64,000 nucleotides of DNA. Source: an uncultured Erythrobacter sp. Its GTDB lineage: Bacteria > Pseudomonadota > Alphaproteobacteria > Sphingomonadales > Sphingomonadaceae. Position 1 is the stretch's first letter. Each line of letters opens with the position of its first letter. The notes beneath the pieces are model-generated. The model saw only the letters and a program-made list of their open reading frames with translations, had not been told where the DNA came from and ran no database searches. The DNA lies in NCBI GenBank assembly GCA_947495555.1, contig CANLZI010000001.1:1278861-1342860 (forward strand). Reading direction: 5' to 3'. Of the stretch, positions 54,590 to 62,107 are shown piece after piece. The position numbers and the translations under genes were made by a program.

Positions 54590-55369
54590 ATGAGTGTTGC
54601 CAGTCTTATCGCCAATGCGACCGGTCAGTCCGGTCCAACCACCTTGTCCAGTGCCGATGAATGGATGCAGGGCCGCACGCTTTACGGCGGTGCCTCGGCC
54701 TTGATTGCCTATACCCAAGCACAGCGCGCCTTTACCGATTTGCCCCCATTGCGTGCCGCACAAATTGGATTTGTTGCCCCCATTGGCGACAGTGTTGAAT
54801 TGCATGCCGAGATTGTCCGCCAAGGACGCAATGTCACGCAGGTTCGCAGCGAAATTCACTGCAATGGAGGTTTGGCTCTGACCGCGTTTCTGCTGTTTGG
54901 GACAGAGAGAGTGGCCAATGCGGTCCACCAGCCCGATCGGTTTGAGCGCTGGCCCGGATCAGCTGACGAAAGCGACACTGTATCGGTCGACAAAGGCCCA
55001 TCCTTCCTACGCAACAATATCGAAATCCGGCGCGGTCAGGAAACGACTGGCAAGGGTAAGCCCACCGTGCGGCGGTGGTTCCGGTTGAAGGAGCATGCTG
55101 ATGTTGATCCAATCAGCACAATGATATTGCTGGGCGATGCCAACCCTCCCGGTGCCATGCGTGCCATGCAACGCCAAGGGCCGATCAGCTCGATCAATTG
55201 GTCATTTAATGTGCTCGACCCGGCACCCACAACGCAAGACGGTTGGTGGTTGAGCGAAAACAGCAGCGAGCATGCCGATCATGGCTATTCCAGCGAACGC
55301 CTGTCCATGTGGGACAGTGATGGCCGCAAAGTCATGAGCGGATTGCAGTCGGTCGCAATATTTGGCTGA
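54590..55369 (+). CDS. Acyl-CoA thioesterase (double hotdog, TesB-like)
   Basis: The 259-residue protein has two hotdog units. The first contains EWMQGRTLYGGASALIAY (the Gly-rich helix start), then AAQIGFVAPIGDSVELHAEIVRQGRNVTQVRSEIH (parts). The second ends with HGYSSERLSMWDSDGRKVMSGLQSVAIFG, which carries the Asp and Gln of the TesB-type active site. It hydrolyses acyl-CoAs. The frame is open from 54377 through tRNA-Cys; the ATG at 54590 follows GGAGCGGGC and was chosen. Confidence 0.87.
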   Translation: MSVASLIANATGQSGPTTLSSADEWMQGRTLYGGASALIAYTQAQRAFTDLPPLRAAQIGFVAPIGDSVELHAEIVRQGRNVTQVRSEIHCNGGLALTAFLLFGTERVANAVHQPDRFERWPGSADESDTVSVDKGPSFLRNNIEIRRGQETTGKGKPTVRRWFRLKEHADVDPISTMILLGDANPPGAMRAMQRQGPISSINWSFNVLDPAPTTQDGWWLSENSSEHADHGYSSERLSMWDSDGRKVMSGLQSVAIFG

Positions 55370-55410
55370 GGCTGCCGGCGTGAACCCAGCTCGATGGTCG
55401 TCCGCCGTCG

Positions 55411-56226
55411 TTAAACGTCCTGAAAATTCGGAGCGCGTTTTTCCATCGCGGACATGACCGATTCCACCTGATTGGGCGTACGCATGATCTGGTGTTGCTC
55501 GATGCTTTCTTCCATCAGGATCGCATCCGTACCGCGCTCCACCATGGCTGCTTGCAAGCGCTTTGCCCCGCGAATGGCGTGCGGATTGCGATTGGCAATG
55601 TCCTCGGCAATGGCTGTTGCCCGGGCCAAGGGATCATCGTCCAAATATGTCGCAAGACCCAGCCCAAGCGCTTCCTCGCCAGAAAATTCGCGATTGGTGT
55701 AGATCAGCTCGCGCAGCACATCATCGCGCACGATGCCGCGCCACAGGGCATAACCGCCCATGTCAGGCACAAGGCCCCATTTCATCTCCATGATGGCCAT
55801 CCGAGTGGCGGGATGAACGATGCGGAAGTCGGCACCGCTGGCGATCTGCAAACCGCCGCCAAAGCACACGCCATGAACCGCCGCGATCACCGGAACGGGC
55901 AATTTGCGCCATTGCATGGCGACCTGCTGAAATTTGTTGGCATTGCCATAGGTGCGCTCGGTCAATTCAGGCGCATCAGGGGCGGGCGTTTGCGACAGGC
56001 TGGACAAATCAAGCCCCGCGCAAAAAGAGCGCCCCTTGCCTGACAAAACCGCCACGCGCAGGCCCTTCATCTCGTGCAGTGCATGCCCGGCTTCAATGAT
56101 GGCAGAGAACATGTCTGGATCCAGAGCATTCATCTTGTCTGGCCGGGTCAGTCGCACCTGCGCAACGCCATTGTCACCAAGTTCTATCGATACCCGATCG
56201 TGGGACGTCCAAGTCATGCCATTCAT
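55411..56226 (-). CDS. Crotonase/enoyl-CoA hydratase family protein
   Basis: The 271-residue protein has LTRPDKMNALDPDMFSAI, the CoA-binding GKGRSFCAGLDLSSL, the oxyanion-hole VHGVCFGGGLQIASGADF and MAIMEMKWGLVPDMGGY, where the first Glu is kept and the second position is Asp. This Glu/Asp pair is also seen in dienoyl-CoA isomerase-like members, so hydratase activity is not certain. It is convergent with the thioesterase gene and could act with it in fatty acyl-CoA turnover. Start options: ATG at 56226, or 56217. Confidence 0.9.
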   Translation of the reverse strand: MNGMTWTSHDRVSIELGDNGVAQVRLTRPDKMNALDPDMFSAIIEAGHALHEMKGLRVAVLSGKGRSFCAGLDLSSLSQTPAPDAPELTERTYGNANKFQQVAMQWRKLPVPVIAAVHGVCFGGGLQIASGADFRIVHPATRMAIMEMKWGLVPDMGGYALWRGIVRDDVLRELIYTNREFSGEEALGLGLATYLDDDPLARATAIAEDIANRNPHAIRGAKRLQAAMVERGTDAILMEESIEQHQIMRTPNQVESVMSAMEKRAPNFQDV

Positions 56227-56308
56227 CCTTCATAGCGAGCGCCGCACGGGCATCAATTACCCGCCCCAATTGGCTCAAGCTATGCCACCTGTCCAGCCGT
56301 ACTTATCG

Positions 56309-56692
56309 CTAGGATTGCGGAAGAATGGTGGCCAAGACCGGCGGTGTATCGAGGAAGTAGCCCCCTTGCGGATGCGTGGCGACCAGATGGGCCAAATCAA
56401 ATTGAGACAGCTTTCCACGCACTCGGGCAACATGCACAGCGACACTGTTCGTTTGCGGCTCGTGATGGATGCGCCAAACCTCGGCCAGCAACTGCTGACG
56501 CGTTACCACAACGCCAGGCTCCTCAGCCAATCGCCACAGCAGTTCAAATTCACGCGGATGCAAACCCAGCCAGCGGTCTCCAACGCGTCCGTCACGATAT
56601 ATAAGATCCAATGCAACGTCGCCGGCAAGTCTAAATCGAGGTACCATTTCTTCTTCAAGGATTGGTGAGATGTGCGCGGTCAACGAAGTCAT
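56309..56692 (-). CDS. Orphan OmpR/PhoB-type winged-helix DNA-binding protein
   Basis: The 127-residue protein is only the DNA-binding part of an OmpR-type regulator: LGLHPREFELLWRLAEEPGVVVTRQQLLAEVW, then TNSVAVHVARVRGKL and VATHPQGGYFLD, the classical wing and recognition helix. No receiver domain is present and the ~30 residues before it show no other fold. The ATG at 56692 overlaps the RadC-like gene by 4 bases. It is last in the five-gene operon that begins at 58564 and could control this operon or its targets. Confidence 0.85.
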   Translation of the reverse strand: MTSLTAHISPILEEEMVPRFRLAGDVALDLIYRDGRVGDRWLGLHPREFELLWRLAEEPGVVVTRQQLLAEVWRIHHEPQTNSVAVHVARVRGKLSQFDLAHLVATHPQGGYFLDTPPVLATILPQS

Positions 56693-57123
56693 AAATGTCC
56701 TCCAGCCCGCATGGAATATGCACGGGTCTCTGTAATAATAAGGTGATCGATCAAATTGATATCGACCGCTTGAGCGAAATGGGTGATCTGCTTGGTCGAA
56801 GCGATATCGCTGGCTCTTGGGTGGTAATGGCCCGACGGGTGGTTGTGGGCGATGACCAATCCGCATGCGTCCAGTTTCAATGCATATGCGAATAAACGGC
56901 GCATCCGGACGGACAACGAAGCCTGATCTCCGCTTCCCAACGTATAATCGTCAAGATAGCGACACCTCTCATCGAAGAAGATCGCATGAAAGTGCTCGCG
57001 CCGTGGATTGCTCATTGCGAACAGATTACGCAGATAAATGATTACTGGCAGCAATCCTTTGGTCGGATCTGAAGCTAGGCTGGGCTGGACCTGTATGTTG
57101 GCATAATGATCGTCCAACATCAT
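56689..57123 (-). CDS. RadC-like MPN/JAB-domain protein, short form
   Basis: The 144-residue protein is the MPN part of RadC proteins without the N-terminal HhH domain. PRREHFHAIFFDERCRYLDD supplies the conserved Glu, and the metal motif reads HNHPSG at residues 93-98. The usual H-x-H-x7-S-x2-D is H93, H95 and D106, but the Ser position (103) is Arg. RadC proteins are not true DNA repair proteins and their activity is unknown. The ATG at 57123 overlaps the membrane-protein stop; its own stop overlaps the next gene. It is fourth in the operon. Confidence 0.87.
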   Translation of the reverse strand: MMLDDHYANIQVQPSLASDPTKGLLPVIIYLRNLFAMSNPRREHFHAIFFDERCRYLDDYTLGSGDQASLSVRMRRLFAYALKLDACGLVIAHNHPSGHYHPRASDIASTKQITHFAQAVDINLIDHLIITETRAYSMRAGGHL

Positions 57124-57632
57124 TGCGCTGATCCAGACATGGCCAGTTGACCACCCGTCGCAATGGGTTCTTGCCAATCGCGATAAGCTCCGTGTTCCCG
57201 AACCCTTCGCATATGGCCAAAAAGCCCAGTCGCAAGAAGCAAGAGCTGGAAATATCCCGGGGTAACAGCAAGAATGACATAGGCGATCGGCGAGATGTGA
57301 TTGGCCATGGCATTGGCGAAATGCGACATCGTGGCAAGAATTTGGAATGCCGCGATCCAAAGCGGGTACATACGGTTCGCCCTGACGGCGACGATGACCA
57401 AAATGATCAACGCTGCCGAGTCAATTAGCATGGATGTCACATCCATTTCGTTGGGCCTGAATGACGGTGACCAAATAACATTGATCACTAAGCTGGTTAT
57501 CTCGAACAGAAAAAGCCACAAAAGCGCGATCGCTCGTTCTGGCCCGCCTCCCCATACAAGGGCGGCGATACATAATGCCCAGCCAAACACTGTCTGGGCT
57601 TCGTCGCGATACTCCAGGATTAGGCTCAACAT
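57120..57632 (-). CDS. Membrane protein, third in the HTH/RadC operon
   Basis: The 170-residue protein has about five hydrophobic segments (residues ~14-30, 35-52, 64-82, 90-106 and 117-137). FLFEITSLVINVIWSP and AYVILAVTPGYFQLLLLA are typical. I recognise no family. The ATG at 57632 follows a weak GGA-like stretch; the open frame to 57692 overlaps the preceding gene's end. It ends with a 4-base overlap with the RadC-like gene, so the two are translated together. Confidence 0.65.
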   Translation of the reverse strand: MLSLILEYRDEAQTVFGWALCIAALVWGGGPERAIALLWLFLFEITSLVINVIWSPSFRPNEMDVTSMLIDSAALIILVIVAVRANRMYPLWIAAFQILATMSHFANAMANHISPIAYVILAVTPGYFQLLLLATGLFGHMRRVREHGAYRDWQEPIATGGQLAMSGSAQ

Positions 57633-57645
57633 TTGTAATTCCGAC

Positions 57646-57981
57646 TTATAATGCCTCAACCGGGGCTGCGGCCTCGATTGTGGCCTCCGCAACTACTGTT
57701 GGAACACCTTGATCATCGCGAGCCTTTCCCCGGGCAACTTTTGACAGTTCGTCATGCACGCGCAGGAGAATGGTGGACATAGCCATCGCTTGCTGTTCGG
57801 CTTGGTTCAGGCGCATCAACGCGCGCTGGCCAGTATCAACTTCAACTTCCGGGTTTTGGCGAGCAGAAAGCATGGCCTGCTTCAGTTTGGCAAAGGCGAG
57901 CATAGATTCATCGGCCAGAGCTTCGGCTTCACGCATCAATTTTTTAAGGTTGTAGGCATCTTCAAGAATACGGTCTGACAT
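57646..57981 (-). CDS. Small helical protein, second in the HTH/RadC operon
   Basis: The 111-residue protein is almost all helix: MSDRILEDAYNLKKLMREAEALADESMLAFAKLKQAML (parts), then GQRALMRLNQAEQQAMAMSTILLRVHDELSKVARG, with heptad-like spacing of hydrophobic residues that suggests a coiled coil. The C-terminus is low in complexity (AEATIEAAAPVEAL). No family recognised. The ATG at 57981 leaves a 25-base gap to the upstream HTH gene; the longer frame to 58053 overlaps it. Confidence 0.65.
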   Translation of the reverse strand: MSDRILEDAYNLKKLMREAEALADESMLAFAKLKQAMLSARQNPEVEVDTGQRALMRLNQAEQQAMAMSTILLRVHDELSKVARGKARDDQGVPTVVAEATIEAAAPVEAL

Positions 57982-58006
57982 TGGGTGGTCTCCATACCCA
58001 CCGAGC

Positions 58007-58564
58007 TCATCCGGCAGGCTGATCATTTTCCACGGGGACGGCCGCTTTTCCATCCATCGCTTCGCTAAGCATCATTGCCGCAGTAACCGTTAGAACGACA
58101 GCTGCGAGTATACCAAAGGCAATACCAACAATGACAGCGAGACGAACAAGAATGGCATTTTCGCCATCGAGCACCCCGGGGACGACCCGAGGCTCCTGAT
58201 CAAGGCTCCACGGTCCAAAACCAACCGCTGGCATGACGTCGTTGATAACGATTTCGCCCGGGTCGACCCGGAAACCTTTTTCGCGATTTCCCACGGCGCC
58301 AAACAGCTGAGATTTTCTGTATACAGATTCGCTCAAGGCCTCTTCAGCTTTTGTTTCGGGGCCTTTCTCTGCGCGATAGCGCTCTACAAGTTCGTTAAGG
58401 CTATCGACCTGATAGATATCCTTAAGGGCTCTAATATGTTGATTAATACGTGTTTCTGAAACGCCTAGCTCTTGCGCGATCACCTTGATCGGCACGCGCC
58501 GATCGATTCGACGAATGACATCAACCTGGCGCTCGGTAAGAGGCCTTTTTCGGTCACCCTTCAT
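58007..58564 (-). CDS. LuxR-type HTH protein with C-terminal membrane anchor
   Basis: The 185-residue protein has a GerE/LuxR helix-turn-helix at residues ~8-60 (RPLTERQVDVIRRI, then KVIAQELGVSETRINQHIRALKDIY) and a single transmembrane segment at 138-166 (ILVRLAVIVGIAFGILAAVVL...). There is no receiver or autoinducer domain. The middle is hydrophilic and the tail after the helix is short, so the HTH faces the cytoplasm. It is first in the five-gene operon. The ATG at 58564 was chosen over 58645 because a typical N-terminus follows it. Confidence 0.82.
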   Translation of the reverse strand: MKGDRKRPLTERQVDVIRRIDRRVPIKVIAQELGVSETRINQHIRALKDIYQVDSLNELVERYRAEKGPETKAEEALSESVYRKSQLFGAVGNREKGFRVDPGEIVINDVMPAVGFGPWSLDQEPRVVPGVLDGENAILVRLAVIVGIAFGILAAVVLTVTAAMMLSEAMDGKAAVPVENDQPAG

Positions 58565-58598
58565 TATATTCTCTGCGGATTCGCGTTTGTCATAGTCA

Positions 58599-58669
58599 GT
58601 TAACGCAGTAATACAGGAAAAGCTCCGAAAGTTAACGTGGGGCATTAACCAATATTAATGGGTCCCACG
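58599..58669. promoter_or_regulatory. Palindromes upstream of the HTH/RadC operon
   Basis: GTTAAC palindromes lie at 58599-58604 and 58631-58636, 32 bases apart, on one face of the helix. At 58636-58669 is a nested inverted repeat: outer CGTGGG/CCCACG, inner ATTAA/TTAAT. It starts 8 bases after the alaC stop, so it may be a terminator (with a poor U-tract) or an operator of the operon beginning at 58564. Confidence 0.45.
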
Positions 58670-58676
58670 CTCTCGG

Positions 58677-59876
58677 TTACTGATCAGGACTGTTCACACC
58701 AAGTGATGCCAAGTAGCGTTTTACATTACGCGCGGCCTGCCTCAGCCGTTGCTCGTTTTCGACCATGGCGATGCGCACAAAGCCTTCGCCCTCTTCACCG
58801 TAACCAACGCCAGGGGCCACAGCCACGTCAGCCTCGGTCAGCAATTGCTTGGAAAATTCCAGACTGCCCATGTCAGCCAAAGCCGGCGGCAGGGGTGCCC
58901 ATGCAAACATTGATGCCGGTGGAGGCGGAATATCCCACCCAGCGCGGCCAAACGCCTCGACCATCACATCGCGGCGCTTGTGATACCGTTCGCGATTTTC
59001 GGCAACGACATCTTGCGGACCGTTCAGTGCGGCACAGGCCGCGGCCTGAATGGGCGTGAATGCGCCGTAATCGAGATAGGATTTCACCCGCGACATAGCC
59101 GCGATCAATTCTTTATTGCCAACCGCAAAGCCCATCCGCCATCCGGCCATGGAATAGGTCTTGCTCATGCTGGTAAACTCTACCGCGACATCCTTTGCCC
59201 CTTTGACCTGCATGATCGATGGGGTTGGATTGCCGTCAAAATAGAGCTCGGAATAGGCCAGATCGGACAAGATCCAGACCTTATTGTCGCGTGCCCACTC
59301 AACCAGCCGTTCGTAAAAGGCCAGATCCACCACTTCAGCGGTGGGATTGGAGGGGTAGTTAACCACCAACACGCTGGGGCGCGGCACGGTGAAATTCATC
59401 GCGCTTTCCAACGCCTGCCAATATTCTTCATCCGGCGTGGTCGGGACAGAGCGGATCGTAGCGCCAGCTATGATAAAACCAAAGGTGTGGATCGGATAGG
59501 ACGGGTTGGGCGCCAGCACCACATCACCCGGCGCAGTGATTGCATTGGCCAGACTGGCCAAGCCTTCCTTTGAGCCCATTGTCACCACAACTTCGCTGTT
59601 GGGATCAAGATCGACCCCAAAGCGCCGCTCGTAATAATTGGCCTGAGCCTTGCGCAGTCCGGGAATGCCTTTGGATTGCGAATAGCCATGCGCGTCTGGC
59701 TTTTGTGCCACTTCGCACAATTTCTCGATCACATGGGCTGGCGGCGGCTGGTCCGGATTGCCCATGCCCAGATCGATAATGTCCCTGCCCGCTTGACGCG
59801 CCGCATGTCGCATGCCGTTCACTTCGGCAATAACATAGGGCGGCAATCGCTTCATGCGGTAAAAATCAGTATCCAT
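58677..59876 (-). CDS. alaC: Alanine/LL-diaminopimelate-type aminotransferase AlaC
   Basis: The protein has 399 residues of PLP-dependent aminotransferase fold I. GMGNPDQPPPAHVI at residues ~37-50, KGIPGLRKAQANYY, VVNYPSNPTAEVV, LSDLAYSELYF and TSMSKTYSMAGWRMGF with the PLP Lys (SMSKT) are conserved in AlaC/DapL-related proteins. AlaC makes alanine from pyruvate with glutamate. The ATG at 59876 was chosen. It is divergent from phaC. Confidence 0.93.
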   Translation of the reverse strand: MDTDFYRMKRLPPYVIAEVNGMRHAARQAGRDIIDLGMGNPDQPPPAHVIEKLCEVAQKPDAHGYSQSKGIPGLRKAQANYYERRFGVDLDPNSEVVVTMGSKEGLASLANAITAPGDVVLAPNPSYPIHTFGFIIAGATIRSVPTTPDEEYWQALESAMNFTVPRPSVLVVNYPSNPTAEVVDLAFYERLVEWARDNKVWILSDLAYSELYFDGNPTPSIMQVKGAKDVAVEFTSMSKTYSMAGWRMGFAVGNKELIAAMSRVKSYLDYGAFTPIQAAACAALNGPQDVVAENRERYHKRRDVMVEAFGRAGWDIPPPPASMFAWAPLPPALADMGSLEFSKQLLTEADVAVAPGVGYGEEGEGFVRIAMVENEQRLRQAARNVKRYLASLGVNSPDQ

Positions 59877-60018
59877 AAGGCCCTTCTATCCAGCCGGCAG
59901 CGCGCCAGCATGATCATATGCATACGAATCTAAGCGATTATCGGTCGAAGTGGAACGTACTTTCGTGATATAAGTTGCTTAGTTGGGCAAAAATCAAAAT
60001 TTTGAAGGATTAGGTGGC

Positions 60019-61998
60019 ATGGCAGACGATCCCAAAGACATGTGGAGCAAGCAGACCGAACCTTTTCGGGCTTTCTTCGATATGCAGGGTGAGGCCATGC
60101 GCGAAATGTTTGGCCAGGTAATGCCAAAAGGAATGGGCGGCGAGAACGCGAGCAACCCGTTCACGCAAGCGATGCCAGGTGCCGAAGACCTGGAAGAAGC
60201 GGTCTCTGACATGACCAAGGCGTTTTCTCCCGATGCGATGGCCGCGACTATGGAAGGCGCCGGAGACATGGGCGAATGGGCCAATGCAGCCAAGGACATG
60301 CAGGCCATGTGGCTGCACTTTGTATCATCGAAAACCAAGGGTGACGCTGGTGAGGCTAACCCCATGGACCCGGCCCAATGGATGATCATTTCCGAAGCGC
60401 TGACCAAGCAATTGCCTCAAGCTCTCATCACAGCTCCGCAGAAAATGGCGCAAGACACCATGGCAGTGTGGAAGGGCGTGTTCGAACAGTTTCTGGGTAA
60501 AGGCGATGATGCTGGCAGCGCCCTGCCGCGCAAAGACCGCCGCTTTGCCGATCCTGCGTGGCAAAACCACCCAGCCTTTGCCCTGCTGCATCAAACCTAT
60601 CTGATGCTGGCTGAGTATTTCACCCAGGCAGCCATAAACGTGCAAGGCATCGACCAAGAAAAAAGGGAACAGCTGGAGTTTGCCACCAATTCGCTGATCG
60701 AAGCGATGAGCCCGGGCAATTTCATGCTGACCAATCCCGTGGTCCTGAAACGCACGATGGAAACCAAGGGTCAGAATTTGGTCCGCGGCATGCGTCATCT
60801 CATAACCGATCTGCAACGCGGCCAATTGACGCATACCGATCCCGATGCCTTCACTCTGGGCGAGAACCTGGCTGCCACGCCGGGCAAGGTTGTGCACGAG
60901 ACGCCGCTGTATCAGCTGATCCAATACAACCCCAGCACCAAGGATGTGCTGGAAACCCCGCTGGTGATCTTCCCGCCTTGGATCAATCGCTTCTATATTC
61001 TCGACCTGACCCCCAAGAAGAGCTTCATCAAATGGGCGGTCGACCAGGGGCTCAGCGTGTTCGTGGTCAGCTGGAAGTCGGCCGATGCCAGTATGAAAGA
61101 CGTGGTGTGGGACGATTACATTCGCGCCCAAATGGATGCGATCGATCATGTCCGAGACCGGTTGGACGTGCCCTCTGTTCACACCATCGGCTATTGCGTC
61201 GCAGGCACCACTTTGGCGGCGACGCTGGCGATATTGGCCGCGCGCGACGAGAGCGACAAAGTCCAATCTGCCACCTTCTTCACCGCTCAGGTTGATTTCG
61301 AGAAAAGCGGCGAGCTGAAGCACTTCATCGACGATGGCCAACTGGATATGGTGGGTAAGCTATCAAAGGATGGCTATCTGGATGGGCGCTATCTGGCGGC
61401 CACCTTCAATGCCTTGCGGGGCAAAGACCTGATCTGGAACTATGTAGTCAACAATTACATGCTGGGCGAAGATTATCCGGCATTCGACCTGCTCCATTGG
61501 AATGGCGACGTGACCAATCTGCCCGCCAAATGGCATGGCGATTATCTGCGCGACCTGTATCGCGACAACAAGCTGGTGGTGCCCGGCGCCTTGCAAGCCG
61601 ATGGCACAAGGATTGATCTGACCAAGGTCACAACGCCAAGTTTCGTCCAGGCCGGACGCGAGGATCACATTGCTCCTGCAGAGAGTGTGTGGCGTTTGAA
61701 CCGCCACTTTGCCGGAGAGGTCAATTTCATTTTGGCAGGCTCTGGCCATATTGCCGGCGTTGTGAATCCACCCGCTGCCAACAAGTACCAATATTGGACC
61801 GGTGACAGCGATGCACCATCGCTGGCCGACTTTGTCGATGGCGCAACCGTGCATGAAGGCAGTTGGTGGCCCCATTGGATCGAATGGGTCGAAAGCAAGA
61901 ATGACAGCCGCGTGCCCGCAAAAGGCAAGCGAAAGCCTGGCGGAAAAGGCGATAAAATTATCGAGGACGCCCCTGGAAGATACGTCAAAACAAGGTAA
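60019..61998 (+). CDS. phaC: Class I poly(3-hydroxyalkanoate) synthase PhaC
   Basis: PhaC polymerises (R)-3-hydroxyacyl-CoA to PHA granules. The 659-residue protein has the conserved synthase region PLVIFPPWINRFYILDL, the lipase-like box GYCVAG with catalytic Cys393, VQAGREDHIAPAESV with the Asp and SGHIAGVVNPP with the His. The N-terminal ~150 residues are longer than usual and rich in Met, Ala and Gly. The ATG at 60019 was chosen over 59983 because it is preceded by TAGGTGG. The phasin gene follows. Confidence 0.96.
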   Translation: MADDPKDMWSKQTEPFRAFFDMQGEAMREMFGQVMPKGMGGENASNPFTQAMPGAEDLEEAVSDMTKAFSPDAMAATMEGAGDMGEWANAAKDMQAMWLHFVSSKTKGDAGEANPMDPAQWMIISEALTKQLPQALITAPQKMAQDTMAVWKGVFEQFLGKGDDAGSALPRKDRRFADPAWQNHPAFALLHQTYLMLAEYFTQAAINVQGIDQEKREQLEFATNSLIEAMSPGNFMLTNPVVLKRTMETKGQNLVRGMRHLITDLQRGQLTHTDPDAFTLGENLAATPGKVVHETPLYQLIQYNPSTKDVLETPLVIFPPWINRFYILDLTPKKSFIKWAVDQGLSVFVVSWKSADASMKDVVWDDYIRAQMDAIDHVRDRLDVPSVHTIGYCVAGTTLAATLAILAARDESDKVQSATFFTAQVDFEKSGELKHFIDDGQLDMVGKLSKDGYLDGRYLAATFNALRGKDLIWNYVVNNYMLGEDYPAFDLLHWNGDVTNLPAKWHGDYLRDLYRDNKLVVPGALQADGTRIDLTKVTTPSFVQAGREDHIAPAESVWRLNRHFAGEVNFILAGSGHIAGVVNPPAANKYQYWTGDSDAPSLADFVDGATVHEGSWWPHWIEWVESKNDSRVPAKGKRKPGGKGDKIIEDAPGRYVKTR

Positions 61999-62029
61999 TA
62001 TTGTTTTGAATCAATAGTATGGTAGTTTC

Positions 62030-62044
62030 TTGTGCAGTGCACAA
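62030..62044. promoter_or_regulatory. Palindrome upstream of phasin, probable PhaR site 1
   Basis: TTGTGCA-G-TGCACAA is a perfect 7+1+7 palindrome, and it lies 8 bases before a likely -35 (TTGACT at 62052). PhaR repressors of alphaproteobacteria bind TGC/GCA-rich symmetric sites upstream of phaP. Confidence 0.6.
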
Positions 62045-62051
62045 AAAATCC

Positions 62052-62079
62052 TTGACTTCGCAGTTGCAATGCTTATTTT
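62052..62079 (+). promoter_or_regulatory. Probable sigma-70 promoter of the phasin gene
   Basis: TTGACT at 62052-62057 and TATTTT at 62074-62079 are 16 bases apart and lie between the two palindromes, about 30 bases before the start codon. Confidence 0.5.
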
Positions 62080-62092
62080 GTGCAGTGCAACA
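62078..62092. promoter_or_regulatory. Palindrome upstream of phasin, probable PhaR site 2
   Basis: TTGTGCA-G-TGCAACA repeats the first site with two mismatches in the right arm. It overlaps the likely -10 and start point, where a repressor would block transcription. It ends 15 bases before the start codon. Confidence 0.6.
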
Positions 62093-62107
62093 TAAAGTGA
62101 GGTTATT

